64,000 nt of DNA from Oceanobacillus kimchii X50 (GTDB taxonomy: Bacteria > Bacillota > Bacilli > Bacillales > Amphibacillaceae), in contig NZ_CM001792.1 in assembly GCF_000340475.1 (NCBI RefSeq), forward strand, positions 3,273,142-3,337,141, in the 5' to 3' direction. Both the position numbers and the translations under genes were made by a program. Positions 43,539-52,991 of this stretch are shown piece by piece. The notes beneath the pieces are model-generated. The model was not told the origin of the DNA and ran no database searches. It was given only the letters and a program-made list of their open reading frames with translations. Numbering within the stretch: the first letter of the stretch is position 1; each line of letters starts with the position of its first letter.

Positions 43539-44858
43539 TTATGCAAATGTTGTTAACAAATATTGATTAATTTTACTCTTAATAACTTCCAATTGACCAG
43601 ATGGTTGCGTAATATCAGATAGCGTTAAGGCATGCTCTTCTAATTGATGAAAATCTGCCTTTCCAGAAACAATATCTTTTCCTATTCCATGATTAAATGA
43701 ATCATAACGTTCATCTATAATATTTTCTATTACTCTATCATCTAGTAAACGCTGCGCTGTTTTCAAGCCTACTGCAAAACTATCCATACCAGTAATATGT
43801 GCATGGAAAAGATCTTCCGGTGTAAATGAACCACGTCGAACCTTCGCATCAAAGTTCAATCCACCTTTTCCTAATCCACCATTCTTTAGAATTTCATACA
43901 TCGCTAAAGTAGTTGCATACAGGTCAGATGGGAATTCATCTGTATCCCAGCCTAATAATGGATGCCCCTGATTTGCGTCTACTGATCCTAACATATTATG
44001 AATACGTGCATAATGTAATTCATGCTCAAAAGTGTGCCCAGCTAGAGTCGCATGATTTGCTTCGATATTAAATTTAAATGTATCTTGTAAATCATAATTT
44101 TGTAAAAATGCATATCCACTTGCTACATCAAAATCATATTGATGACTGGTCGGCTCTTTTGGTTTTGGTTCTATTAAGAATTGTGCATCAAATCCTATCT
44201 CATTCGCATATTCTTTTGCCATATGGAAAAAACGTGCTAAGTTATCCAATTCTAGTTTCATATTGGTATTTAATAAAGTTTCATACCCTTCTCTTCCACC
44301 CCAGAAAACATAATTTTCCGCTCCAAGTTCTTTCCCAACCTCTAGACCCTTCTTCACTTTCGCCGCCGCATAAGCAAATACATCTGCATTATTAGAAGAT
44401 ACTGCTCCATGGACAAATCGAGGATGTGTAAAGTTATTTACGGTATTCCAAAGCAATTTTGTTTTACTATCTTTCATATAGTCTTTTATCATCGCTACGA
44501 TAACATCTAAGTTGTCATTTGATTCTTTTAAATTACTTCCTTCTGGTGCAATATCAACATCATGAAAACAGAAATAAGGTATTTGTAGTTTATCGAAAAA
44601 TTCAAATGCCGCTTCTACTCTTGCTTTTGCTAGGTCCATTCCACTGAATTTATCCCATGGACGTATTGCTGTGCCAACTCCAAAAGGATCTGATAAGTCT
44701 TCTGTAAACGTGTGCCAATAGGCAACTCCGAAACGTAGATGCTCTTCCATTGTTTTTCCGTTAATGGGTTCACTTGGATTATAAAATTTAAAAGCATATG
44801 GATTATCTGATTTTGCTCCTTCATACTGAATGTTTCGAATCTCATTAAAATAACTCAT
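43539..44858 (-). CDS. xylA: Xylose isomerase
   Basis: 439-residue class II xylose isomerase converting D-xylose to D-xylulose. Catalytic H99 and D102 lie in [12 protein letters not shown], metal ligands are in [18 protein letters not shown] (E near 232) and in [17 protein letters not shown], and [20 protein letters not shown] carries further ligands. Class II length and N-terminal extension fit. First gene of xylAB. An inverted TTTGTT/AACAAA element lies 22 bp before the ATG and a cre-like site about 145 bp inside the gene. Confidence 0.97.
   Translation of the reverse strand: MSYFNEIRNIQYEGAKSDNPYAFKFYNPSEPINGKTMEEHLRFGVAYWHTFTEDLSDPFGVGTAIRPWDKFSGMDLAKARVEAAFEFFDKLQIPYFCFHDVDIAPEGSNLKESNDNLDVIVAMIKDYMKDSKTKLLWNTVNNFTHPRFVHGAVSSNNADVFAYAAAKVKKGLEVGKELGAENYVFWGGREGYETLLNTNMKLELDNLARFFHMAKEYANEIGFDAQFLIEPKPKEPTSHQYDFDVASGYAFLQNYDLQDTFKFNIEANHATLAGHTFEHELHYARIHNMLGSVDANQGHPLLGWDTDEFPSDLYATTLAMYEILKNGGLGKGGLNFDAKVRRGSFTPEDLFHAHITGMDSFAVGLKTAQRLLDDRVIENIIDERYDSFNHGIGKDIVSGKADFHQLEEHALTLSDITQPSGQLEVIKSKINQYLLTTFA
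44703..44716 (-). promoter_or_regulatory. Candidate CcpA (cre) site inside xylA
   Basis: Minus-strand GGCACACGTTTACA keeps the CG centre and the right half CGTTTACA, with mismatches in the left half. It lies about 145 bp into xylA, close to where the B. subtilis xylA cre lies. Confidence 0.4.
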
Positions 44859-44879
44859 TGTTCGTTCCTCCTTAAAATG

Positions 44880-44900
44880 TTTGTTTAATTGATGAACAAA
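44880..44900 (-). promoter_or_regulatory. XylR-like operator upstream of xylA
   Basis: TTTGTT and AACAAA arms, nine bases apart, and on the minus strand AACTTTGTT, identical to the first nine bases of the operator at 48754-48784. Spacing of the second arm differs from that site, so binding is less certain. Confidence 0.5.
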
Positions 44901-44971
44901 GTTGATAGATGAAAAGTTTAACCCTATACTATCTATAAATGATATCCCTTACATAGAAGGAGATTTTTCAA

Positions 44972-45586
44972 ATGAACCTAATTGCAAGTCGTCTTTATAC
45001 TATAATGGAATGGGTGATGAAATTTGCTTATCTTCACCTATTATGGGTTGCTTTCACCCTGTTGGGATTAGTAATAGTTGGGTTTTATCCTGCCACTCTT
45101 TCCACATACTCTATCGTAAGAAAATGGCAAACCTCAAACCCGGATATCCCAATATTCTCTACTTTCTGGACTACATATAAAGATTATTTTAAGAAAGGTA
45201 ATATATTAGGTATCTTTGCTAACTTATTCATTGCTTTAGCAGTATTAAATATAATCTTTATTCAATCCTATCAAAGCGATTTTTCTCTGATTCAAGTCCC
45301 ATTATTGGCTTATTTATTTTTTGTTTGTTTATTTTTCATTTACTTATTTCCAGTTACAGTTCACTTCGACTTACCTGTTACTAAAATATTCAAGCACTCT
45401 TTTCTGATCATGCTCATTAGTCCAGTCCATACTTTACTGATAATTATTAGCTTTGTTTCGATCTATCTTATTTGTACACAATTACCAGCACTTTTCTTTA
45501 TTTTTGGGTTTAGTATTATTGCGTCTGTTTCAACATGGATCATTCAAGATCGCTTTGATACGATTCAATCTTTTAAAAAAACATAA
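44972..45586 (+). CDS. YesL-like DUF624 membrane protein
   Basis: 204 residues with about five membrane helices: FAYLHLLWVAFTLLGLVIVGFYPATLSTYSIVRKW, ILGIFANLFIALAVLNIIFI, VPLLAYLFFVCLFFIYLFPVTVHFDL, FLIMLISPVHTLLIIISFVSIYLI, LPALFFIFGFSIIASVSTWII. The N-terminal GxxxxGFFPATAT-like motif (GLVIVGFYPATLSTY) is typical of YesL/DUF624, a family often encoded with oligosaccharide ABC importers. Role unproven; probably linked to uptake. Good SD AGAAGGAGA. Convergent with the importer genes, with only five bases between stops. Confidence 0.82.
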   Translation: MNLIASRLYTIMEWVMKFAYLHLLWVAFTLLGLVIVGFYPATLSTYSIVRKWQTSNPDIPIFSTFWTTYKDYFKKGNILGIFANLFIALAVLNIIFIQSYQSDFSLIQVPLLAYLFFVCLFFIYLFPVTVHFDLPVTKIFKHSFLIMLISPVHTLLIIISFVSIYLICTQLPALFFIFGFSIIASVSTWIIQDRFDTIQSFKKT

Positions 45587-45591
45587 GAAGA

Positions 45592-46413
45592 TTATCCTTT
45601 TACTGCACTTGCAGATAACCCCTCCATGATTTTATCGCTAAAGAAAATGAATGCAATAATAATTGGAAGTACACTAATAACTAACGTAGCCCCAATTGCT
45701 CCCCAATCGGTCATATATTGTCCTATGAAGTTTTGAATACCGACAGTTAACGTTTTAAACTTATCAGAACTAATAAAAGTATTTACAAATACAAATTCAT
45801 TCCAGTTATAAATCATATTAATTATTACGGTAGTTGACATGATAGGTGCTGATAACGGTAAGATGATTCTGAAAAACAAACGATGAACCGAGCTGCCATC
45901 AATGATAGCTGCTTCCTCAATTTCTCTAGGTAACGTTGTGTAAAACCCTAAAAGAATCATCACTGTTATTGGTAGGTTATATGTCATATACGTAACGACA
46001 ATTGATAAAGGATTATCAATTAAATTCACATTCAGAAACATGTTATATAGTGGAATTAATGCTGAATGGATTGGAATCATTAACCCTACCATAATAATGC
46101 CTAACACAAGACTTGATAACTTCCATTTCATTCTTGTTATAGCAAATGTCGCCATACTTGCGATTAAAACGGTTAATATCGTAGCAACCACTGTAATCCA
46201 AATACTATTCCAAAAGTAAGTACCAATCCCACCTTCAAAGACTTTTAAGTAATTTTCCCATTTAGGATCTGTCGGCAATGCAAATGGGTTTCCTGCAAAG
46301 ATTTCTTGGTTTGACTTTAAAGAAAAAGAAACCAACCATATGATTGGGAAAATCTGAAATACGCCGACGATTCCTAAACAAATGTAAAGTAGAATATATC
46401 CGATACGATGCAT
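45592..46413 (-). CDS. ABC sugar transporter permease (MalG-like)
   Basis: 273 residues, six membrane helices. The EAA loop EIEEAAIIDGSSVHRLFFRIILPLSAPIMSTTVI near 175-205 contacts the ATPase. N-terminal LLYICLGIVGVFQIFPIIWLVSFSLKSNQEIFAGNPFALP and WNSIWITVVATILTVLIASMATFAITRMKW are typical of MalG/CUT1 permeases. Partner of the MalF-like permease 15 bases upstream. No ATPase gene in the cluster. Confidence 0.92.
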   Translation of the reverse strand: MHRIGYILLYICLGIVGVFQIFPIIWLVSFSLKSNQEIFAGNPFALPTDPKWENYLKVFEGGIGTYFWNSIWITVVATILTVLIASMATFAITRMKWKLSSLVLGIIMVGLMIPIHSALIPLYNMFLNVNLIDNPLSIVVTYMTYNLPITVMILLGFYTTLPREIEEAAIIDGSSVHRLFFRIILPLSAPIMSTTVIINMIYNWNEFVFVNTFISSDKFKTLTVGIQNFIGQYMTDWGAIGATLVISVLPIIIAFIFFSDKIMEGLSASAVKG

Positions 46414-46428
46414 TTTAATTTCCTCCTT

Positions 46429-47307
46429 TCAATATTGAATGGTATCTTTCGTTTCTGTTACCTTACGGATAAAGTAAGTAACAATTAATGTTATAATTAG
46501 AAGCAAGAAACCTATTGCACTTCCATAACCAAAGTCATAACTAGAAAAAGCTAACTTATACATATAAGAAGCCATTACTTCACTAGCTCCATTCGGTCCT
46601 CCACCAGTCATTACATAAATGAGATCAAAATACTTAAGAGATCCAACTATAGCAAGGACAATCGTTACTTTAAAAACGGTCATAATCAATGGAAATTTAA
46701 TTTTAAGTGCAATTTGAATCGGACTTGCCCCGTCAATTTTTGCTGCTTCAATAATAGATTCAGGAATATTTTTTAAAGCAGCATAGTAAATCAAAATGTA
46801 AAACCCTGCATATTGCCAGATAATTGGTATAAATATTGCATAAAGTACAATGTTTGGATCAGCTAACCATGCTGGTGGATTTTCCACACCTAAGCTCACT
46901 AAAATGCTGTTTAACATCCCATTACTAGGGTTATAGACTTTGATCCATAACTGAGCAATAGCTACAGACGAAAGCAACATTGGTATAAGATATATCTTCT
47001 TTAAGAAGTTTGCTCCTTTAATTTTTGATGCAAGAATTAACGCTACTACTAAGTAAATTAATAAACTTAATGCAGAGAATACTGCCAATAAAAAGGAATG
47101 TAATGTACTCTCCCAAAACTTCGAATCCTCCATTGCTGCGATATAATTATCAAGACCAATAAACTCCATTGCCCCGATCCCATCCCAATCCATTAATCCA
47201 AAGTATCCAGACAATAACAATGGAATAACAATGAGAACCGCAATAAATAACAGCGCGGGAAGGATATAAAGTGTAATAACCCATTTATTGGACATAACTT
47301 TATCCAT
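46429..47307 (-). CDS. ABC sugar transporter permease (MalF-like)
   Basis: 292 residues, six membrane helices. EAA loop NIPESIIEAAKIDGASPIQIALKIKFPLIMTVFKVTIVL near 180-215. The short N-terminus without the extra MalF periplasmic loop fits Gram-positive CUT1 systems for oligosaccharides. Second gene of the importer operon, downstream of the binding protein and separated from it by a hairpin. Confidence 0.92.
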   Translation of the reverse strand: MDKVMSNKWVITLYILPALLFIAVLIVIPLLLSGYFGLMDWDGIGAMEFIGLDNYIAAMEDSKFWESTLHSFLLAVFSALSLLIYLVVALILASKIKGANFLKKIYLIPMLLSSVAIAQLWIKVYNPSNGMLNSILVSLGVENPPAWLADPNIVLYAIFIPIIWQYAGFYILIYYAALKNIPESIIEAAKIDGASPIQIALKIKFPLIMTVFKVTIVLAIVGSLKYFDLIYVMTGGGPNGASEVMASYMYKLAFSSYDFGYGSAIGFLLLIITLIVTYFIRKVTETKDTIQY

Positions 47308-47338
47308 ATTTGTTCAACCCCAATTGGAATTTAATTAG

Positions 47339-47380
47339 TAAGGCTGCCAAGACATATGAATGTGTTTTAGACAGCCTTTT
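47339..47380 (-). terminator. Intercistronic hairpin after the binding-protein gene
   Basis: Minus-strand AAAGGCTGTC and GGCAGCCTT arms with no long T-run. Located between the abundant binding protein and the permeases, it probably acts as a partial terminator or mRNA stabiliser. Confidence 0.65.
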
Positions 47381-47387
47381 AGATTAA

Positions 47388-48692
47388 TTACTCTTTTGCG
47401 AGTGTTTCTTCGTGTGTTTTCACAAATTCTTCTGGTGTAATTTCGCCACCAAATAATGCTTGGATCATATCCAAATGAACTTGAGCAGCACTTGCACTCA
47501 TTTGAACATCTGCATATAAAGTAATATTTGATGCATTATTTAAATCATTTAATACCTCCACATAAAGGTCAGGTAAATCTAATGCTTCTCCATCGATTTT
47601 TGTAGCAGGAATTATGCCTACTTCTGTTACTGCCCGCTCTCCCCATTCTTTTACAAAGTATGATACAAAAGCTTTCGCCTCATCTTTCACCTCTGAATTT
47701 TCAGAAACAAACAGCCCGACACCAGGGCCTCCTACATAACTATTGAAGTCGCCATTTCCATCAACTTGTGGAAATGGAAAGTACCCGACAGAATCACGGA
47801 ATTCTTGAGGTACATCTTCGTTCGTTGTATAGTTCGGCAAATCCCATGTTGCAATTAAGTACATCGCAGCTTGACTTTCCATAAACATACTTTTTGCTTC
47901 TTGATCAGCCAAACCATTGAAACCGCTAACAAAAGAATCATTGTTTACTAAGGCTTGAAGCTCTTCTGCTGCTTGTAATAGTGCCGGATCTTCAAATGAA
48001 CCACTTCTATCGATCGCATTTGTTAATACATCTTCTTCTCCACCTAGACGATTTGCTAAATACATATACCACATAGAACCTGTCCAAGCATCACGATTTC
48101 CTAATGCGACTGGATTAATACCATTTTCTTTTAATGTATCTACCACTTGATTAAATTCCTCTAGTGTTGTTGGCTCTTTCAATCCATACTCATCGAAAAT
48201 TGCTTTATTATAATAAATGGAAGATATATTTAACTCTAAAGGTAACCCATAAGCTGTATCGTCAATAGAAAAAGCTTCTGTTGTACCTGTTACGAAATTT
48301 CCTGCTAAGTTATCCTCTTCTAAGATATCCTCTAGTGAAGCGAACATACCACCATCCACAAATGGCTCCATATAACCTGCAGCCCATGTCATACCTACAT
48401 CGGGTAATTCGTTCGAAGTTGATTGAACTTTGATTTTTTCTTTATACTGTTCATTACTTAAAACCTCTACTTCTATTTCTATCCCTTCATTTTCAGCTTC
48501 AAAATCTTCTATAATTTGATTTACAACTTTATAATGTTGTGCAGAACTTCCTTCTGGCCATAAATGCATAAATTTAACCGTTTTAGAATCTCCTGAAGCA
48601 TTACCTTCATCTTCTCCATCAGAACAAGCCACCAATAACATGCTACTAAGCCACACAAAGGCAATAATCGAAAACGCTTTCTTTATTTTCAT
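47388..48692 (-). CDS. Xylo-oligosaccharide ABC transporter substrate-binding lipoprotein
   Basis: 434 residues of the CUT1/MalE type 1 family. Signal peptide with lipobox SMLLVACSDG, so lipid-anchored outside the membrane. VKFMHLWPEGSSAQHYKVVNQIIEDFEAENEGIEIEVEVLSNEQYKEKIK is the usual N-lobe start, and GYFPFPQVDGNGDFNSYVGGPGVGLFVSENSEVKDEAKAFVSYF the C-lobe. Ligand is inferred from neighbours (xylAB, GH43, xylR): xylobiose or longer xylo-oligosaccharides. First gene of the importer operon; promoter and operator lie in the 160 bp shared with xylR, and a cre-like site spans codons 4-8. Confidence 0.9.
   Translation of the reverse strand: MKIKKAFSIIAFVWLSSMLLVACSDGEDEGNASGDSKTVKFMHLWPEGSSAQHYKVVNQIIEDFEAENEGIEIEVEVLSNEQYKEKIKVQSTSNELPDVGMTWAAGYMEPFVDGGMFASLEDILEEDNLAGNFVTGTTEAFSIDDTAYGLPLELNISSIYYNKAIFDEYGLKEPTTLEEFNQVVDTLKENGINPVALGNRDAWTGSMWYMYLANRLGGEEDVLTNAIDRSGSFEDPALLQAAEELQALVNNDSFVSGFNGLADQEAKSMFMESQAAMYLIATWDLPNYTTNEDVPQEFRDSVGYFPFPQVDGNGDFNSYVGGPGVGLFVSENSEVKDEAKAFVSYFVKEWGERAVTEVGIIPATKIDGEALDLPDLYVEVLNDLNNASNITLYADVQMSASAAQVHLDMIQALFGGEITPEEFVKTHEETLAKE
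48669..48682 (-). promoter_or_regulatory. Candidate CcpA (cre) site at the start of the importer operon
   Basis: AGAAAGCGTTTTCG on the minus strand matches the palindromic cre TGAAARCGYTTTCA at 12 of 14 positions. It lies within the first codons of the binding-protein gene, where it could act as a roadblock to transcription under glucose. Confidence 0.65.
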
Positions 48693-48739
48693 CGTGAACC
48701 CCCTATTAGCAATATTCTCATAATTTATGAGTTGTCATA

Positions 48740-48768
48740 ATTTTAGCAAAGATAACTTTGTTTGTCTA
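48740..48768 (-). promoter_or_regulatory. Promoter of the xylo-oligosaccharide importer operon
   Basis: Minus-strand TAGACA (48768-48763), 17-bp spacer, TAAAAT (48745-48740). The -35 overlaps the XylR-like operator. Confidence 0.65.
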
Positions 48769-48784
48769 CTGGTTAAACAAAGTT
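48754..48784. promoter_or_regulatory. XylR operator in the divergent xylR / importer region
   Basis: Perfect inverted repeat AACTTTGTTT (48754-48763) and AAACAAAGTT (48775-48784) with an 11-bp centre. It covers the -35 of the importer promoter and abuts the -35 of xylR (48785), so one repressor dimer could control both. Confidence 0.75.
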
Positions 48785-48812
48785 TTGTAATCGAACCATA
48801 ACATGCTATACT
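48785..48812 (+). promoter_or_regulatory. xylR promoter
   Basis: TTGTAA (48785-48790), 16-bp spacer, TATACT (48807-48812), 40 bp before the ATG. Confidence 0.6.
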
Positions 48813-48852
48813 TAGAACTAATAGTCACGCATATGGGAGAAGGAGCGAATAC

Positions 48853-50055
48853 ATGAAAATAAATCGAACATGGAATCAGTATGTGGTTAAGCAAGAGAAT
48901 AAGTCTCTAGTATTTAATACTATAAGACAAGATTCTCCCATTTCAAGAGCAGATATCGCACAACAAGTAGGACTTAACAAAAGCACTGTTTCTTCATTAG
49001 TAAGTGAACTTATTAACGAAGAACTGATTGGTGAAGTTGGACCAGGAGAGTCAAGTGGGGGCAGACGACCGGTTATGCTGTTCTTCAATAATACGGCTGG
49101 TTACTCTATTGGTATCGATCTCGGTGTAAATTATATATTGGGGGTGTTAACAGATTTACAGGGAAATATTTTAGAACAAGAACAAAGTACATTTGATAAC
49201 TTAACGTATGAAGAAATTCTAGTTCATTTAAAAGAGATTATCCAGAAACTGATCACATTGGCTGCTAAAAGTCCGTATGGCGTTATCGGTATCGGGGTTG
49301 CGGTACCTGGAATCGTTAATAAAGAAGAAAAAATATTGCTTGCGCCTAATTTAAATTGGCGGAATATTTCTTTAAAAGAAGAGTTAGAGAATCGTTTTAA
49401 TATTCCTGTCATCATTGAAAACGAAGCAAACGCGGGTGCGTATGGAGAAGTACAATTTGGTATTGGAAAAGAAAATAAAGATATTGTTTATGTCAGTGTT
49501 GGTGTAGGGATCGGTGTAGGTCTTATACTAAATAATCAATTGTACAAAGGAAACCATGGATTCTCAGGGGAAATGGGGCATATGACAATTGATGCACATG
49601 GTGCAAAATGTAGCTGTGGAAGTGAAGGTTGCTGGGAACTATATGCATCTGAAAAAGCACTGTTACAATTGGCTAAAAAAAATAATATCTACACAACTGA
49701 TCCTTATAATTTATTAGACCATATGATCCAATTAGCAAAAAACAACGACGTGGTCGCTCTGGAAACATTTAATGAAATCAGCAAATATTTAGCAATCGGA
49801 ATCAATAATATTATTAATTCATTTAATCCAGAACAAGTCATTATTGGTAATCGAATGTCAGCTGCAAGACAATGGATTGAAAAACCTTTGCTTGATTCCA
49901 TTAATAATCAATCACTATGGTTTAGTCAAAAGGATTTAAAAGTGGATTTTTCAAGCCTTCATACACATTCGAATGCACTTGGAATGGCAGCATTCTCCGC
50001 TGAGAAGTTCTTAAAAGGAAGTAGTTCTGGAAATGAAGAAATGAACATAAAGTAA
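48853..50055 (+). CDS. xylR: ROK-family xylose repressor
   Basis: 400 residues. An N-terminal MarR-like winged helix (residues 18-75: SLVFNTIRQDSPISRADIAQQVGLNKSTVSSLVSELINEELIGEV) is joined to a ROK sugar-kinase-like domain (IGIDLGVNYILGVLTD, IGVAVPGIV, ENEANAGAYGEVQFGIG) with the zinc site CSCGSEGCWE near 256. The layout is that of Bacillus XylR, which leaves DNA when it binds xylose. It is encoded divergently from the importer with the operator between them. Start ATG follows GAGAAGGAG. Confidence 0.93.
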   Translation: MKINRTWNQYVVKQENKSLVFNTIRQDSPISRADIAQQVGLNKSTVSSLVSELINEELIGEVGPGESSGGRRPVMLFFNNTAGYSIGIDLGVNYILGVLTDLQGNILEQEQSTFDNLTYEEILVHLKEIIQKLITLAAKSPYGVIGIGVAVPGIVNKEEKILLAPNLNWRNISLKEELENRFNIPVIIENEANAGAYGEVQFGIGKENKDIVYVSVGVGIGVGLILNNQLYKGNHGFSGEMGHMTIDAHGAKCSCGSEGCWELYASEKALLQLAKKNNIYTTDPYNLLDHMIQLAKNNDVVALETFNEISKYLAIGINNIINSFNPEQVIIGNRMSAARQWIEKPLLDSINNQSLWFSQKDLKVDFSSLHTHSNALGMAAFSAEKFLKGSSSGNEEMNIK

Positions 50056-50059
50056 GCTT

Positions 50060-50087
50060 CATCAGTGGGATTATTCATACTCGCTGA
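50060..50087 (+). terminator. Hairpin between xylR and the xylosidase gene
   Basis: CATCAG/CTGATG arms, 16-nt loop, without a clear T-run. A partial stop or processing site at most. Confidence 0.35.
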
Positions 50088-50179
50088 TGGTTTGCGAAAC
50101 TTATCAAGGAGTAATCGTCCATTATCACACTCCCTACAAATGGTTACTCACTCTTAATAAAATAAAATGAGGTGAAGAT

Positions 50180-51799
50180 ATGACAACGATTCAAAATCCT
50201 ATTTTAACTGGTTTCAACCCAGATCCGAGCATTTGTCGAGTTGGAGAAGACTATTTCATTGCTGTATCTACCTTTGAATGGTTTCCAGGTGTAGGAATCT
50301 ATCATTCAAAAGACTTAAAAAACTGGAAGTTAGTTTCGAGACCCTTAAATCGTCTATCTCAATTAAATATGATGGGTAACCCCAATTCTGGCGGGGTATG
50401 GGCTCCAGCCTTATCTTACAATGAAGGAAAGTATTGGCTTATTTATACAGATGTAAAAGTAACCGAAGGGCAATGGAAAGATTGTCATAATTATCTAGTG
50501 ACTAGTGATTCTATTGTTGGAGAATGGTCTGAACCAATCCATTTAAATAGTTCAGGATTTGATCCATCGTTATTTCATGATGAAGACGGGAAAAAATATT
50601 TAGTTAATATGGTTTGGGATTCAAGAGTAGGAAATCATCCATTTTATGGAATCGTTTTACAAGAATATGATTCGATTAAGCAGAAATTAGTTGGGGAAAA
50701 AGAAATTATTTTTAAAGGTACTGATGTTATGCTTACAGAAGCACCCCATCTTTATAAAATAAACGGCTACTATTATCTCCTTACCGCTGAAGGTGGCACT
50801 AGATTTAATCATCAAGCTACAATCGCACGATCTAAAAATTTACGGGGAACTTATGAAGTACATCCCGAGAATCCGATTATTAGCTCGTATACTCATCCTA
50901 GAAATCCCTTACAAAAAGCTGGTCATGCATCAATTGTGCACACGCATACTGATGAATGGTTTATGGTACATCTTACCGGCAGACCACTGCCAAGAGAAAA
51001 ACAACCAGTTTTAGACTCAAGAGGATATTGTCCTTTAGGCAGAGAAACTGCAATACAGCGGTTAGAATGGAAAAATGACTGGCCTTATGTAGTTGGTGGA
51101 AATCAACCTTCATGGGAAATAAAAGGACCATCCATACCAGAATATCCTTTCGAATACTCTCAACCTATCATGGATCATTTTGATGGGGATCAATTAAGCC
51201 TAGACTATCAGACATTACGGATTCCATTAAATGAAAACATAAAAACATTACAAGAGCGTCCAGGATATTTAAGACTATATGGAAGAGAGTCTTTAACATC
51301 CAAATTCACTCAATCTTTTGTCGCTAGAAGATGGCAACATTTTGCTTTTACTGCAGAGACTAAAGTCAATTTCCAGCCAACATCATTTCAACAAGCTGCT
51401 GGTTTAGTGAATTATTATAATACAGAGAATTGGTCTGCACTTCAAATTACATGGGATGAGGAAAAAGGCAAAGTATTATCCTTAACCACTTGTGATAATT
51501 TCAAGTTTGACCAACCGTTACTGCATAATGAAATTGAAATCCCGAACAGGCAAGAAAATGTCTTTTTAAAGGTAGTCGTAAATTATAATGACTACCAATA
51601 TTATTATTCATTGGATGGTGACGATTGGATTGCTATTCCTGTTATCTTACAATCTTACAAACTATCAGATGATTATGTACAAGGTGGAGGATTCTTTACT
51701 GGAGCATTTGTTGGTATGCAATGCCAAGATACAAGTGGCGAAGGCCTTCATGCTGATTTTGATTATTTTTCCTATCAGCCTAAAACAGATTTAGGGTGA
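50180..51799 (+). CDS. xynB: GH43 beta-xylosidase
   Basis: 539 residues, five-bladed propeller plus C-terminal beta-sandwich (GH43 subfamily 11 type). Catalytic base D15 in [11 protein letters not shown], pKa-modulating aspartate in [11 protein letters not shown] near 131, and general acid glutamate in [11 protein letters not shown] near 187. No signal peptide, so it acts inside the cell on imported xylobiose and xylo-oligosaccharides, releasing xylose for XylA. The length is typical of Bacillus and Selenomonas enzymes. Downstream of xylR on the same strand with its own GAGGTG ribosome site. Confidence 0.94.
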   Translation: MTTIQNPILTGFNPDPSICRVGEDYFIAVSTFEWFPGVGIYHSKDLKNWKLVSRPLNRLSQLNMMGNPNSGGVWAPALSYNEGKYWLIYTDVKVTEGQWKDCHNYLVTSDSIVGEWSEPIHLNSSGFDPSLFHDEDGKKYLVNMVWDSRVGNHPFYGIVLQEYDSIKQKLVGEKEIIFKGTDVMLTEAPHLYKINGYYYLLTAEGGTRFNHQATIARSKNLRGTYEVHPENPIISSYTHPRNPLQKAGHASIVHTHTDEWFMVHLTGRPLPREKQPVLDSRGYCPLGRETAIQRLEWKNDWPYVVGGNQPSWEIKGPSIPEYPFEYSQPIMDHFDGDQLSLDYQTLRIPLNENIKTLQERPGYLRLYGRESLTSKFTQSFVARRWQHFAFTAETKVNFQPTSFQQAAGLVNYYNTENWSALQITWDEEKGKVLSLTTCDNFKFDQPLLHNEIEIPNRQENVFLKVVVNYNDYQYYYSLDGDDWIAIPVILQSYKLSDDYVQGGGFFTGAFVGMQCQDTSGEGLHADFDYFSYQPKTDLG

Positions 51800-52093
51800 A
51801 ATAATGCATAGAACGCACCGCTATTTGTCTTTTTAAGTAATGTAAAGAACCACTATATTATGAATCAATTTCATAATTAGATATTTGGCTGAAATCCGGC
51901 TACCTTCTGCAGGCAAGGCTTTAACTAACTAGGAAAAGAGGGCCTCTTTTCCTAGTGGATTTTCACCCCTCCTCTCCTGAGCATGGACAACCGTCTTCCA
52001 TTACAATCAAAGTCGAGTTTTATTATATGACCATCACTAAAATATTCGTTTTGTTAAATGAAACTTAGTGATTATCAATTCAACTCGGTTGAG
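51800..52093. other. Convergent xynB / nitroreductase region with repeat family B
   Basis: No gene. Almost all of it is the fullest copy of family B; the strong palindrome at 51929-51955 probably stops transcription from both sides. Confidence 0.5.
51861..52085 (+). mobile_element. MITE-like element, family B fullest copy
   Basis: Left end TGAATCAATTTCATAATT (51861-51878) is the exact inverse of the right end of the copy at 14309-14326. The interior holds GGCTTTAACTAACTAG, the near-perfect palindrome CTAGGAAAAGAGG-G-CCTCTTTTCCTAG split by one base (51929-51955), the core CCGTCTTCCATTACAATC (51991) and TGACCATCACTAAAATATTC. About 225 bp and non-coding, it would depend on a transposase elsewhere. 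Confidence 0.55.
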
Positions 52094-52762
52094 CTACAAC
52101 CATTCCACAATTTCATTTAAACTTTTTCTTGCTTTAAGTCTGTTCGGTTCTTTCTTCCGATATCCAAAAGCCGCCATTACGGAAGGCTTATATCGTCCTT
52201 CTTCTAATAAGCCTTCACTTTCAAGCAGGTTATATACATCCTTATATATAAATCCTTCTATTGGTGTAGAATCAATGCCAATTTGAGCAGCAGCTGTCAT
52301 CATATTCGCTAATGCGATATATGTTTGCTTTGAGGACCAATCAAATAAACTACGATCATTAGTTAATTGCCAAAAGTTTTCTTGAAATAGTTTTAACCCT
52401 TTTAAGATCATATTTGTAACTTCATCAGGCATTTGTTGAACAGTTTTTAGATGATTAGCCACATATTCTGAATCATATTGAACATCTACTCGAGCAAGTA
52501 TAATCACAAAATGACTTGCTCCACTAAGTTTTTGCTCTGCTCCTGAAGCTAGTTTCATTAATTTCTCTCTAAAATCAGAACTTTGCACGATTAAAAATTT
52601 CCAAGGCTCAAAACCGAATGAGCTCGGTGATAATCTACCCGTTTCTAATATAAAATTAAAATCTTCGTCTGTAATCTTCTTGCTATTATCGTATTCTTTT
52701 GTAGCATGTCTAAATTGGAAAGCATCGAGAATTTCTTGCTTCTTTTTAGCCTTTTCAGTCAT
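52094..52762 (-). CDS. NAD(P)H nitroreductase family flavoprotein (YfkO-like)
   Basis: 222 residues of the FMN-dependent nitroreductase fold. FMN phosphate contact FQFRHATKEYDNSKKI near 16-31, RLSPSSFGFEPWKFLIVQS, and QIGIDSTPIEGF near 165, the family's isoalloxazine loop. RKSLNEIVEWL ends the protein. Such enzymes reduce nitroaromatics, quinones or flavins; physiological substrate unknown. ATG follows AAAGGAG. Confidence 0.87.
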   Translation of the reverse strand: MTEKAKKKQEILDAFQFRHATKEYDNSKKITDEDFNFILETGRLSPSSFGFEPWKFLIVQSSDFREKLMKLASGAEQKLSGASHFVIILARVDVQYDSEYVANHLKTVQQMPDEVTNMILKGLKLFQENFWQLTNDRSLFDWSSKQTYIALANMMTAAAQIGIDSTPIEGFIYKDVYNLLESEGLLEEGRYKPSVMAAFGYRKKEPNRLKARKSLNEIVEWL

Positions 52763-52930
52763 AGAGTACTCCTTTCCCGTCGAATGTTGTACATATTATC
52801 GTTTTAGTTATTTATGAACAAATACTAGCACACTCTTAACAGTAGTGCACTTTAAAAATCAGAACGAATACTGCCATGTTGATGTTCTATACAAACATAC
52901 GATTTCAGCAATTAATACAAAAATGTAATA

Positions 52931-52977
52931 AAAAACTATAACCATTTGTATTTTCATATACACTGGTTATAGTTTAG
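52931..52977 (-). terminator. Intrinsic terminator of the HAD phosphatase gene
   Basis: AAACTATAACCA/TGGTTATAGTTT, 12 perfect pairs with a 19-nt loop; minus-strand T-run TTTTTATTAC follows. 15 bases after the stop. Confidence 0.8.
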
Positions 52978-52991
52978 TTCTTTCATCAATA

